Made by a program: the position numbers and the translations under genes. Below the pieces are notes generated by a model. That model was not told the DNA's origin and did no database searches. It was given only the letters and a program-made list of their open reading frames with translations. 64,000 nucleotides of DNA from an uncultured Anaerolineae bacterium (GTDB lineage: Bacteria > Chloroflexota > Anaerolineae > Promineifilales > Promineifilaceae). The first letter of the stretch is position 1, and every line of letters starts with the position of its first letter. Shown piece after piece: positions 32,231-40,664 of the stretch. The stretch lies in contig CAJQMR010000008.1 of the NCBI GenBank assembly GCA_905479495.1, positions 62,001 through 126,000 on the forward strand, given 5' to 3'.

Positions 32231-32841
32231 CCGGCCTAGCAGGTCGCGTACAGGAGCTCAGGGCAGATTTGGCCCAACGCGATCTGTCTACGCTGGCCTC
32301 TGCCTGTGGCGCAACGGTGGTGGACGGCCGTTTGCAGATGAAGGTCTGGGAAACGGCCGTGGTTCTTGCTGCCCCGGAATTTGTGGCGCGTGCTGCCGAG
32401 ACAGGTGAGGCGCTGGATCCGCTCACCCAGGCGCTGGTGGCCTATTACCTGTACACGGCTGACGGTGCCCCACCAGCCAGCCATTGGATTGCTTTTACGG
32501 AGCTGCCGGACGGCCGTTTTTACACGCAGGCTTTTCAAGGGTACACGGGGCGGGAGCTGGCCCAGAAGTATGTTAATGATGTGATGCGGTTTACGGAAAC
32601 GGCCGTAGCTCTGGGCGGAACGGCCGTCACATTTGCCGATGCTGCCTTTCGCTTTCAGGCCCTGCCGTGTGTGCCCGTACTGGTGGTGTGCTGGCAGGGA
32701 GATGAAGATTTTCCGCCGTCGTACAAAATCTTGTTCGATGCCCAAACCCCACACTATCTACCGACTGACGCCTGCGCCATTTTAGGCAGCATGTTGACCC
32801 GGCAATTGCTCAAGGTTGCAGACCCCAAGGGTTTGACTTGA
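32212..32841 (+). CDS. DUF3786 domain protein
   Basis: A 209-residue soluble protein resembling DUF3786, a family often found beside acetyl-CoA pathway genes in anaerobes and of unknown function. Typical features are the N-terminal DLSTLASACGATVVDGRLQMKV-like strand pair, a middle ALVAYYLYTADGAPP segment, WIAFTELPDGRFYTQAFQG and a C-terminal VPVLVVCWQGDEDFPPS with a following DAQTPHYLPTDA. A GTG start overlaps the metVF stop by 19 bases. The gene is extreme for the dispersed octamer: five exact ACGGCCGT copies at 32324, 32353, 32510, 32599 and 32620, read as DGR or TAV. Confidence 0.7.
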   Translation: MSERTLTGLAGRVQELRADLAQRDLSTLASACGATVVDGRLQMKVWETAVVLAAPEFVARAAETGEALDPLTQALVAYYLYTADGAPPASHWIAFTELPDGRFYTQAFQGYTGRELAQKYVNDVMRFTETAVALGGTAVTFADAAFRFQALPCVPVLVVCWQGDEDFPPSYKILFDAQTPHYLPTDACAILGSMLTRQLLKVADPKGLT

Positions 32842-32890
32842 GTTTTCTGAACGTTGATAATAGCAAATCCTTAGGGTCTTTTGGAGAGTT

Positions 32891-33664
32891 ATGAAATTAG
32901 CAATTAGTGGTAAAGGTGGCGTGGGTAAAACCACGCTGGCCGCCTTGTTGGCCCAGGCGTATGCTGATGCCGGGCAGCAGGTACTGGCCGTGGATGCCGA
33001 TCCCTCGCCATGTTTGGCAGGCGCGCTGGCCTTCCCCGATGACCTGCGCGCCCAACTCCACCCCATCGTAGAAATGGAAGAACTCATTGCCGAGCGCACC
33101 GGTGCTCAGCCGGGCACGATGGGCGGCTTTTTTACGCTCAATCCGCGCGTAGATGATATTCCTGAGCGGTTCAGCGTATTGCATCGCGGAGTGCGGCTGC
33201 TGGAAATGGGCGCGGTAGAAATGGGCGGTTCCGGCTGCATCTGCCCGGAGAGCGCCATGCTGAAAACGCTGTTCACCCATTTGCTCTTCCGCAAAGATGA
33301 CGTGCTCATCCTGGACATGTATGCTGGGGTAGAGCATTTGGGCCGGGCCACGGTTGATTTTGTCGATGCGCTGATTATTGTGGTGGAACCGACGCGGCGC
33401 AGTATGGGTACGGCCGTTCAAATTCAGCAGCTGGCTCAGGACATTGGCCTCACCCGGCTCTGGCTGGTGGGTAACAAGGTACGCAGTGCGGACGATGCCG
33501 CGTTCTTGCAGACCAACCATCTGCACATCCCCATCCTGGGGCTGTTCCCAATGGACGATGGGGTGGCTGAGGCGGATCGATTGGGTACGGCCGTTTACGA
33601 CACCGTGCCTGCTTTACAAGAAGAAACAAAACGAATGATTGGGAGATTGGAGAGTGGAGATTAG
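32891..33664 (+). CDS. cooC: CooC-type nickel insertion ATPase (first copy)
   Basis: A 257-residue MinD/CooC-family ATPase. It has the deviant Walker A GKGGVGKTTLA at the N-terminus, the VDADPSP switch region, the metal-binding C116-x-C118 in GSGCICPES and DMYAGVEHLGR. CooC dimers hydrolyse ATP to load nickel into CODH. The last residues, from IGRLESGD, are encoded by a GAGATTGGAGA repeat that also contains the stop codon. A second, diverged copy follows. Which copy serves CooS and which serves the AcsB A-cluster (AcsF role) cannot be told. GGAGAG lies just ahead of the ATG. Confidence 0.88.
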   Translation: MKLAISGKGGVGKTTLAALLAQAYADAGQQVLAVDADPSPCLAGALAFPDDLRAQLHPIVEMEELIAERTGAQPGTMGGFFTLNPRVDDIPERFSVLHRGVRLLEMGAVEMGGSGCICPESAMLKTLFTHLLFRKDDVLILDMYAGVEHLGRATVDFVDALIIVVEPTRRSMGTAVQIQQLAQDIGLTRLWLVGNKVRSADDAAFLQTNHLHIPILGLFPMDDGVAEADRLGTAVYDTVPALQEETKRMIGRLESGD

Positions 33665-33671
33665 AGATTGG
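33641..33671 (+). repeat. GAGATTGGAGA repeat at the 3' end of the first cooC (family B, copy 3)
   Basis: GGGAGATTGGAGAGTGGAG followed by ATTAGAGATTGG. It supplies the final codons and stop of the gene. Only one orientation is present, so it is a half element. Confidence 0.65.
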
Positions 33672-33709
33672 CTGTATTCGGATCTCTGTATTTCGAAAAA
33701 TGGAAATTT

Positions 33710-33800
33710 TTGACGCAAAGAACGCAAAGAATTAGAAGGGGCAAAGGCGGATTTTATTCTTTCTTAATCAATTCTTTGCCCCTTTGCGCCTTTGCGTCAA
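33710..33800. repeat. Long inverted GCAAAG/CTTTGC repeat (family D, copy 3)
   Basis: Outer arms TTGACGCAAAG (33710-33720) and CTTTGCGTCAA (33790-33800) are perfect; inner arms (GCAAAGAATT, GGGGCAAAGG and their complements) extend the stem. It looks like a small non-autonomous palindromic element filling the space between the two cooC genes. A T-run follows at once, so it could also slow or stop transcription. Confidence 0.75.
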
Positions 33801-33830
33801 GGTTTTTAAACGACTGGGTTTCTAAAGACT

Positions 33831-34625
33831 ATGACAACAACAATCGCACTAGCAGGAAAAGGCGGCGTGGGCAAAACAACCATTGCCGGGCTGATCATAA
33901 AATATTTGGTGGAAATGCAGCCGGGGGCCGTTCTGGCCATCGATGCCGATCCCAGCAGTAATTTGAACATGGTGCTGGGGCTGGACCTGGACTGGACAGT
34001 GGGCGACATCCGCGAAGATTTGTTGAGCCAGGTGAAACAGTCGCTGACGGCGGGCGGCGCGGCGATGGGCACCGTGGCCGGCGGCTCCACCAAGCGGGAA
34101 TATTTAGACTACCAGATCCGCTCGGCGCTGTCCGAGGGGGAACGGTTTGATCTGATAGCCATGGGGCAGCCGGAGGGGCAGGGCTGCTACTGCGCCGTGA
34201 ACCACAATTTGCGGCAGGTGGTGGATTCCATCAGCAAAAATTATCGCTACGTGGTGATTGACAACGAGGCGGGGATGGAGCACCTGAGCCGACGCACCAC
34301 GCGGGCGGTGCAGCATTTGTTTATTGTGTCCGAGCCGACGTTGCGCAGCATTGTGGCGGCGGAACGCATTGCTGCTTTTCGCCACGAGCTGGACATCGAG
34401 ATTGAGCACACTGGTTTAATCCTCAACCGGCTGGGCGGCCCGGTGCCTGACGTGCTGCAAGCGCACATCGACAAAATGGGGATTCCATTGGTGGGGGTAG
34501 TGCCGCCGGATGAAGAACTGGCGGCCTTGGAGCTGGCGGGACGGCCGTTCATCGAGCTAAACAATGAGTCGTTGGCTGTTACGGCCGTAGCCCAAATCAT
34601 GACCCAGTTGAACGACATTCATTAA
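33831..34625 (+). CDS. cooC: CooC/AcsF-type nickel insertion ATPase (second copy)
   Basis: A 264-residue paralogue of the preceding ATPase. Walker A is GKGGVGKTTIA, the switch region is AIDADPSSNL, and the nickel-binding pair is C119-x-C121 in GQGCYCAVN. DNEAGMEHLSRR and SEPTLRS complete the CooC pattern. With two divergent copies in one operon, one may load nickel on CODH and the other on acetyl-CoA synthase, as CooC and AcsF do in other organisms. It closes the operon; the next gene is convergent with only 2 bp between stops. Confidence 0.88.
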   Translation: MTTTIALAGKGGVGKTTIAGLIIKYLVEMQPGAVLAIDADPSSNLNMVLGLDLDWTVGDIREDLLSQVKQSLTAGGAAMGTVAGGSTKREYLDYQIRSALSEGERFDLIAMGQPEGQGCYCAVNHNLRQVVDSISKNYRYVVIDNEAGMEHLSRRTTRAVQHLFIVSEPTLRSIVAAERIAAFRHELDIEIEHTGLILNRLGGPVPDVLQAHIDKMGIPLVGVVPPDEELAALELAGRPFIELNNESLAVTAVAQIMTQLNDIH

Positions 34626-34627
34626 CA

Positions 34628-35074
34628 TTAACCGCCCTTTTCGACCCAAACGCGAGAATACCGAGTAAAGAGCATTCCACCTGCCAGGCCGCCGAGACCG
34701 CCTGCCAATGCCCCCGCCACAGTAAAGAGGAGCAGGACGCCCAAGACTGCTAACGGCGGACCATATTCGATGTCACCGAGCAGGGCAAGAGGCAGAAAGA
34801 GGAGATAACTCGAGAAGTGCGGGCTCAGCGCTAGAATGCCCAATAGAGCCCCTATCCTGCTCCAGTAGCGGCGCTGCTGCACTTCCCGCCGCCGGAAGCG
34901 AACTAGGATGATACCAAGCACACCGCCAACCACAGTGCCCAACAAAGGCCAGCGAAGAAAATCATATATGCCATCAAAACCGACGAAAAAGCGAAAGATG
35001 TAAAGTAATAAACCGGTAATAAGTCCGGCAAGCGCGCCACAACTTATGCTAAGGGCAGTTTGTTTTTTCTTCAC
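34628..35074 (-). CDS. Small polytopic membrane protein, unknown function
   Basis: A 148-residue protein with about four hydrophobic segments (roughly 8-28, 42-58, 75-97 and 104-132), the last rich in Gly and Ala (VAGALAGGLGGLAGGMLF). An arginine-rich loop (RFRRREVQQRRYW) separates the second and third. I do not recognise a family. On the minus strand it is preceded by TCTGCGTG-type sequence and AGGAGAAT (ribosome site) upstream of the ATG at 35074. Confidence 0.55.
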   Translation of the reverse strand: MKKKQTALSISCGALAGLITGLLLYIFRFFVGFDGIYDFLRWPLLGTVVGGVLGIILVRFRRREVQQRRYWSRIGALLGILALSPHFSSYLLFLPLALLGDIEYGPPLAVLGVLLLFTVAGALAGGLGGLAGGMLFTRYSRVWVEKGG

Positions 35075-35299
35075 GCAGATTCTCCTTTTGGCCAGTCAGA
35101 GGTATCATTCAATCATTCATGGCGGCATTAAACGAAATTATTGTATCAATCGCGTCAAGTAGATTCACAGTCACAGGTTTTTCAGTAATTGGTAGTTCAG
35201 GGGGGAACGGCCGTTACCGAAATCATCGCGTAGTTTAACAACATTCATTGATATAATATCTCTCTTGAGAAAAATCTCCTGACCAAAGGAGTTAGGGCT

Positions 35300-37009
35300 A
35301 TGATCACATTCTGGCATCAATGGCGGCGGTCGCTGGTGCCGCTGCTGCTTCTGCTGCTGGTTGCCGTCTCCCACTACGCCGTTCAGGCTGCGCCGCCGCA
35401 GCAGGCAGTGGACGAAGCTGCCTACATCCTCATCGGTCGGCTTCTGGATGCCCAGGAACAGCCAGTTGAAGCGGCCACGGTACGCGTCGGCGAGGCCGAA
35501 GTAGAAAGCCAGGAAGATGGCTCGTGGGCGCTGGCGCTGGCCGCGCTGCCCGCCACCGGAGCAGACCTGGTGATCGAACGGCCGCATTTCACCCCCCTTA
35601 CACTGCCTTTGGATACGGCCGTACGCCAGCAGCTGCAAAATAGCGGCGCTTACAACATCGGCTCCCTGACGATGGAACGGCATATTACCATGGGGTTCTG
35701 GGTGGCTACCCTCGCCTTTGTCCTCGTTTTGCTGCTCATTGCCTTCGAGAAGCTGCACAGCACCACCGCTTCGCTGGTCGGGCTGTCGATCATTTTTATC
35801 AGCACCTTCATCGGTCGAGCGCTTGCCCCCAATTGGTTTATCTTTGATTTTGATCGGGCGCTGGACTACATCAATTGGGAAGTGATTTTTTTGGTGATGG
35901 CGATGATGATTGTCATTGCCATTATCGAGGAGACGGGCGTCTTTCAATGGATGGCGTTCCAGGCGTACCGGCTCAGCCGGGGGCGGCTGTGGCTGCTGGT
36001 GCTGATCTTGATGCTGATTACGGCCGTTGCCTCTGCCTTGCTAGACAATTTCACCACCATGCTGCTGATGGTGCCCATCAGCCTGCAAATTGGCATCGCC
36101 TTGGGCATCAATCCCCTGGCCCTGATTATTCCCGAAGTGCTGGCCTCCAACGTGGGGGGCATCACCACCCTTATCGGCACGCCGACTAACATCCTCATCG
36201 GGGCCTACGCCGACATTGGCTTCACCGATTTCCTGGCCAACCAGACGGTGGGTGTGCTGATTGCCCTGGCTTTTATGGCCGCGTTTGTGCTTTATCATTA
36301 TCGGAAGGATTTGTTTAAAGAGAGCAGTGGGATTTCGCCGGTTTTATACGGCCGTTTAGAACAAAACGCTCGCATCGAAAAGCCCAAAGTGCTGGCCCGA
36401 TCCGGCATTGTTTTTTTCCTGGTCCTGGTCGGGTTTGTGGTTGGGGAACGATTTCATATCGTGCCTGCCGTACCTGCCTTGCTGGGAGCCACGGCGCTGT
36501 TGGTTTGGCTAAAGCCGGACATCCAAAAAATGATCAAGGCTGTGGACTGGACCACACTGGTGTTTTTCATGGCCCTATTTATCGTCGTAGGGGCGGTGCG
36601 CGAGGTTGGGTTAATCAGTGCCATTACCCAGGTTGTTAGTGGTTTGATTGGCGACAGCCTACCGTTGGCGGTCTTGTTTGTGGTTTTTGGTGTAGGCACC
36701 ATGTCTGTAGCTGTAGCCAACATTCCCCTCACCGCGTCGCTGCTGCCAGTGGTGGAATTTCTTTCTGGCACAGTACCGGGTGCCAACAGCAAGGTGCTGT
36801 ATTATGCGCTGTCGATGGGAGCAGCGATGGGTGGCAACGGCTTTTTGATTAGCGCGGAGGCCAATCTCGTCACGGCGGGCATCACCGCCCAGGCTGACTC
36901 GCCCATTTCCTTCAAAGAATTTATGAAGGTCGGGCTGCCGGTCACCTACCTAACGCTGCTGGCCGGTTTTTTATGGCTGGCTATTCGCTTTGCCATTTTT
37001 AGTCATTAA
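35300..37009 (+). CDS. ArsB/NhaD-family ion transporter with extra N-terminal exported domain
   Basis: A 569-residue membrane protein. Residues 1-30 form a signal-like helix; residues about 40-125 resemble a carboxypeptidase-regulatory (transthyretin-like) beta domain (YILIGRLLDAQEQPVEAATVRV). From about residue 135 come ten or more membrane spans of the ion transporter superfamily, with NWEVIFLVMAMM, LLDNFTTMLLMVPI and the TTLIGTPTNILIG signature. Members export arsenite or exchange Na+/H+, or carry dicarboxylates. The ion is not evident here. AAGGAG at 35285-35290 supports the start. A universal stress protein gene follows about 100 bp later. Confidence 0.8.
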   Translation: MITFWHQWRRSLVPLLLLLLVAVSHYAVQAAPPQQAVDEAAYILIGRLLDAQEQPVEAATVRVGEAEVESQEDGSWALALAALPATGADLVIERPHFTPLTLPLDTAVRQQLQNSGAYNIGSLTMERHITMGFWVATLAFVLVLLLIAFEKLHSTTASLVGLSIIFISTFIGRALAPNWFIFDFDRALDYINWEVIFLVMAMMIVIAIIEETGVFQWMAFQAYRLSRGRLWLLVLILMLITAVASALLDNFTTMLLMVPISLQIGIALGINPLALIIPEVLASNVGGITTLIGTPTNILIGAYADIGFTDFLANQTVGVLIALAFMAAFVLYHYRKDLFKESSGISPVLYGRLEQNARIEKPKVLARSGIVFFLVLVGFVVGERFHIVPAVPALLGATALLVWLKPDIQKMIKAVDWTTLVFFMALFIVVGAVREVGLISAITQVVSGLIGDSLPLAVLFVVFGVGTMSVAVANIPLTASLLPVVEFLSGTVPGANSKVLYYALSMGAAMGGNGFLISAEANLVTAGITAQADSPISFKEFMKVGLPVTYLTLLAGFLWLAIRFAIFSH

Positions 37010-37038
37010 AAAGACGACATGAGGAAATAGTACGCTGA

Positions 37039-37065
37039 TTGACCTGATCAGAAAGATCAGGTCAA
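37039..37065 (+). terminator. Hairpin between transporter and universal stress gene
   Basis: TTGACCTGATC and GATCAGGTCAA form an 11-bp perfect stem with a 5-base loop, and an outer TACGCT/AGCGTA pair can extend it. No T-run follows, so it may be an attenuator, a processing site or a protein site rather than an intrinsic terminator. Confidence 0.45.
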
Positions 37066-37106
37066 TCAGGCAAATTAGCGTACCATTATGTATGTAGGAG
37101 GAGTCT

Positions 37107-37592
37107 ATGCCTGTTATTTTATGCCCCACGCGCGGTGGTAAGTCCAGCATTCCCAACCAGCAGTGGGCCATTCGCCTGGCTATGGAACAAAACGCGCGCC
37201 TGATTTTTCTCTACGTATCCGATGTGCGTTTTCTTGACAATCTCTCCAGCCCGCTCCTGGTGGACGTGGCCCACGAGCTGGACGAAATGGGAGAATTTTT
37301 GTTGGGAATGGCTCAGGATCGGGCGCGTAAGGCTGGTGTGGAAGCTGATATCATGGTGCGGCAAGGGGTGTTCCGTGAGGCGTTAGCTGATGTGATCAGT
37401 GAACAAGAAGTTGAGACGGTTGTCATTGGCAAATCGAGCGAGGGCGTGGGTGTCACCACCGAGCGCTATCTGGCAATCCTGGCCAACACGGTGAAAGAAA
37501 AAGGCGTAGAGATGCTGGTGGTAGAAGCGGGTAAGTTGGTGCGGCGCTACGCTGATGGTGACCATGCCGATCTGTCTGCTGAAATCAATTAG
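37107..37592 (+). CDS. Universal stress protein (UspA family)
   Basis: A 161-residue Usp domain protein: PVILCPTRGGKSS first strand, AIRLAMEQNARLIFLYVSD, a central helix, REALADVISEQEVETVVIGKSS near the ATP-loop position and a C-terminal strand VEMLVVEAG. The usual GxxGxxxxxxG(S/T) loop is only partly kept (GKSSEGVGVTTERYL), so ATP binding is uncertain. TAGGAGGAG precedes the start. Its stop overlaps the stop of convergent pcaB by 3 bases. Confidence 0.75.
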   Translation: MPVILCPTRGGKSSIPNQQWAIRLAMEQNARLIFLYVSDVRFLDNLSSPLLVDVAHELDEMGEFLLGMAQDRARKAGVEADIMVRQGVFREALADVISEQEVETVVIGKSSEGVGVTTERYLAILANTVKEKGVEMLVVEAGKLVRRYADGDHADLSAEIN

Positions 37593-38929
37593 TCCATTTT
37601 ACAATCGGCCAGCACACGATCAATAAATTCGTTTGCTGCGCCCAAATAGGTGGCTTCCTCGCGCAGTGCCTGCCAGTCAAGCGGTAGCGCTGTTTTCTCT
37701 TGTACCACATCAACCAGATGTCGATTTTCTTGCAAGACTACCTGGCAAGCGGCCTGCACCAGTTGCTTGGCTTCGGCGCGGCTCATGTGGGTGGGGGCCA
37801 GGGCAAAGGTGATGGCCTCGGCCAGCATCAGGCCATTGGAGGCGACCACGTTTTGCTTCATTTGCGCGTCATCGACGACCAGATTTTGGCTGAGGAAGCG
37901 GGCTTTTTGCAAGGAAACGGCCGTTAATCCCATCATCTGCGGCAGCGTCAACCACTCCATTTGCCAACCGTGTGTGGCCCGCTCATGCTCCTGCACCAGC
38001 GCCTGGTGCATCGCCGACAGCAGCGAGGCATTGGTGCGGGCGGTGGCAATAATCAGTTCGCTGATGATGGGATTATGCTTTTGCGGCATCGTGCTGGAAC
38101 CGCCTCGACTGGAATCGGCCGTTTCGCGCACTTCCGCTACTTCTGACTGAGCCAGCAAAATAATATCTTGGGCCATTTTGGCCAGGCTGCCGCTCACCAA
38201 AGAGAGCCAGCTGGCCAGTTCGGCCAGATTGTCCCGTTGGGTGTGCCAGGGGGTGGGCGGCACGTTGAGGTTGAGTTCTTGGGCCAGGGCGGTTTGAACG
38301 GCCGTACCCTTATCTCCCAATGCCGCCAGCGTCCCTGCCGCCCCGCCAAACTGCACCACCAGGAGTCGCGGCTTCATTTCGGCTAGTCGCTGCCGGTGGC
38401 GCAGCAACGGAGCCAGCCAGTTGGCTACCTTCAAGCCAAAGGGGATGGGCAGCGCCTGCTGCGAATGGGTGCGTCCGGCCATTAACGTGTGCCGGTGCTG
38501 GTCAGCCAGTTGAGCCAGGCCAGTTATTATCTCTGCCAGCGTCTGTTCCATTGACACCAGCGCCGCCCGGATTTGCAAGACGCGGGTTGTGTCCACGATG
38601 TCCTGCGTGGTGGCTCCCCAATGCACGTAATCGGCCGCCTCCTGCCCCACATGCGCCCGCAGCTGGCGTACCAGGTCTATTACCGGCACGCCAGATTTTT
38701 CTAAGCCTGCCTGAAGCTGCTCAATATTTACCTCTAACGTTTTGGCACCAGCCACAATCTGGTCAGCCGCTTCGATGGGGATGATGCGCAACTGGCCTTG
38801 TACCGCAGCCAGGGCCGCTTCCACATCCAGCATGGTGCGCACAAATCGCGTATCAGAGAACTGCTCTGCGATTGCGGCATCACCGAACAAGGGGGCAAAC
38901 AGCTGCGAATCTGTAGGCGAAAGGGCCAT
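37589..38929 (-). CDS. pcaB: 3-carboxy-cis,cis-muconate cycloisomerase
   Basis: A 446-residue member of the fumarase/aspartase superfamily. The signature GGSSTMPQKHNP is present, with AGRTHSQQALP and the WGATTQDIVDTT segment typical of the PcaB/adenylosuccinate lyase branch. It cyclises 3-carboxy-muconate, the product of protocatechuate 3,4-dioxygenase, to 4-carboxymuconolactone. It is the last gene of the pca operon, 25 bp after the MetE-like gene. The context with pcaGHCD makes the PcaB call firm. Confidence 0.9.
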   Translation of the reverse strand: MALSPTDSQLFAPLFGDAAIAEQFSDTRFVRTMLDVEAALAAVQGQLRIIPIEAADQIVAGAKTLEVNIEQLQAGLEKSGVPVIDLVRQLRAHVGQEAADYVHWGATTQDIVDTTRVLQIRAALVSMEQTLAEIITGLAQLADQHRHTLMAGRTHSQQALPIPFGLKVANWLAPLLRHRQRLAEMKPRLLVVQFGGAAGTLAALGDKGTAVQTALAQELNLNVPPTPWHTQRDNLAELASWLSLVSGSLAKMAQDIILLAQSEVAEVRETADSSRGGSSTMPQKHNPIISELIIATARTNASLLSAMHQALVQEHERATHGWQMEWLTLPQMMGLTAVSLQKARFLSQNLVVDDAQMKQNVVASNGLMLAEAITFALAPTHMSRAEAKQLVQAACQVVLQENRHLVDVVQEKTALPLDWQALREEATYLGAANEFIDRVLADCKMD

Positions 38930-38954
38930 ATTTGTTGCAACCTTACGAAGCGAT

Positions 38955-40067
38955 CTAATCTCCCCAAACTTCCCGAGCGATATTCACAATCATTTCCAGC
39001 TTGGCCCACTGGGCATCTTCTGTGAGTTCATTGCCGTGCACCGTGCTGGAAAAGCCACACTGTGGGCTCAGACACATATTCTCCAATGGCATGTACTTAG
39101 CCGCTTCCTTCACGCGCTGGATGACGTAATCCTTGGATTCTAAATCACCAGTTTTGGAAGTGACCACACCCAGCACCACGGTCTTGTTTTCTGGCACAAA
39201 GCGGAGGGGCGAAAAATCCCCGGAGCGTTCGTCGTCGTATTCCATGAAGTAGGCATCGACGTTCATCTCGTTAAATAACACTTCGGCGACCGGTTCATAG
39301 CCGCCCTGGGCAAACCAGGTGCTGCGGAAGTTGCCCCGGCACATGTGCACGCCAATGGTCAGGTCGTCGGGACGGCCGTCTATCACCGAATTGATCAGCG
39401 CCGCATAAGTTCGCGGCAGTTCATTGGGATCGTCCCCTCGGTCAATGGCCCCCTGACGCATCTTAGGATCGCACAAATAGGCCAGATTTGTATCGTCCAT
39501 CTGAATGTAGCGGCAGCCTGCATCATACAACGCCTGGATTTCGTCTCGGTAAACTTGCGCCAAGTCTTCAAAGAACTCATCCATGTCTGGGTAAGAATTA
39601 ATGTCAATGGCTGCCCGACCGCCGCGAAAATGAACCATTGTTGGTGAGGGAATGGAAACTTTTGGCGTGACACTGACCTGCGATTTTAGAAAGTTAAAAT
39701 CATCCACCTGGATATTTTTTGTGTGTTGCAACTTACCAGTCACAGCCAGTCGGGGGGGCGTAAAGCCATCTTTGGCTGGTTTCGCGTCTGGATTAGCATC
39801 AATGGCCCCGCTGACCGTAACGCCGCCCACCTGTTCCAAGAAATCAAGATGAAAGTAGGCGCGCCGAAATTCGCCATCTGTGATGCTTTTTAAACCGACG
39901 TTTTCTTGCTTTTTTACTGCGTCACGAATTGCCTCATCTTCGGCTGCACGCAACTCCTCAGCGCTAATATCCCCACTATGATAACGGGCGCGCATATCTA
40001 ATAAAGATTTAGGCCTTAACAGGCTGCCCACATGGTCAGCACGAAATGGTGGGTTTGTTTTTGACAT
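38955..40067 (-). CDS. Cobalamin-independent methionine synthase (MetE C-domain-like) protein in the pca operon
   Basis: A 370-residue single-domain MetE/YxjG-type protein. The N-terminus RADHVGSLLRP and the zinc ligands are visible: His and Cys in VHMCRGN, Glu in FMEYDDE and Cys in SPQCGFSS. Full MetE is about 750 residues with two barrels; this length fits the short family. Such proteins transfer methyl groups to homocysteine from donors that are often unknown. Its place between pcaG and pcaB is unusual for a methionine gene; it might recover methyl groups from methoxylated aromatics or act on a related thiol. GAGGAG is placed correctly before the ATG at 40067. Confidence 0.8.
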   Translation of the reverse strand: MSKTNPPFRADHVGSLLRPKSLLDMRARYHSGDISAEELRAAEDEAIRDAVKKQENVGLKSITDGEFRRAYFHLDFLEQVGGVTVSGAIDANPDAKPAKDGFTPPRLAVTGKLQHTKNIQVDDFNFLKSQVSVTPKVSIPSPTMVHFRGGRAAIDINSYPDMDEFFEDLAQVYRDEIQALYDAGCRYIQMDDTNLAYLCDPKMRQGAIDRGDDPNELPRTYAALINSVIDGRPDDLTIGVHMCRGNFRSTWFAQGGYEPVAEVLFNEMNVDAYFMEYDDERSGDFSPLRFVPENKTVVLGVVTSKTGDLESKDYVIQRVKEAAKYMPLENMCLSPQCGFSSTVHGNELTEDAQWAKLEMIVNIAREVWGD

Positions 40068-40090
40068 GAATTGCTCTCCTCAAATTCCTT

Positions 40091-40648
40091 TTATTCAGGG
40101 CTGAAAAACACGGTTTCTTGATCCCCCTGTATGTGGATATCAAAGCGGTAGATTGGTGAATTGCCTGCTTGCTCAGGAACAGCAATGAGCGTATGCCGCC
40201 GGCTGCTGTCTACTCCATTTAAGACGGGATCATCCGCATTGGCCGGTTCATCCTCAAAGTAGATTCGGGTCAGCGTATGAACTAACATACCGCGCGAAAA
40301 TACATTGACGTTAATGTATGGTGCTTGCCCATCTCGGCCGCCAGGCTTTATTGTTTTGAATTCATACGTGCCCGCATTGCGTGTTTCGGACCGGCCAAAC
40401 CCGCGAAAATGGGGATCTGCCTGTTCATTTAAAGGATCAGATGGGTGATTGTAAATGCCATTGGCATCTGGCTGCCAGATTTCTACCATCGCATCTGTAA
40501 TTGGCTGGCCGTCTCCGTCGTATACTACGCCGACAATTTTGATGCGTTCACCGATTGTTTGTGCTTGCAACAGGTCGTTTTGTGGTTCACCGTAAATCAA
40601 CCCAATCCGTAGATAAGGTCCAACTGTTTGACTGGCTGTTTGTTTCAT
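40091..40648 (-). CDS. pcaG: Protocatechuate 3,4-dioxygenase alpha subunit
   Basis: A 185-residue intradiol dioxygenase alpha chain. It has the QTVGPYLRIGL start, VVYDGDGQPITDAMVEIWQPDANG, and the C-terminal INVNVFSRGMLVHTLTRIYF. The iron-binding His pair of the beta chain is replaced (YINVNVF), as expected for alpha subunits. The shorter start at 40648 is chosen because GAGGAGGAC lies just upstream and the extra N-terminal residues of the longer frame overlap pcaH. With PcaH it cleaves protocatechuate between the hydroxyls using O2. Confidence 0.92.
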   Translation of the reverse strand: MKQTASQTVGPYLRIGLIYGEPQNDLLQAQTIGERIKIVGVVYDGDGQPITDAMVEIWQPDANGIYNHPSDPLNEQADPHFRGFGRSETRNAGTYEFKTIKPGGRDGQAPYINVNVFSRGMLVHTLTRIYFEDEPANADDPVLNGVDSSRRHTLIAVPEQAGNSPIYRFDIHIQGDQETVFFSPE

Positions 40649-40664
40649 GTGTCCTCCTCTACAG

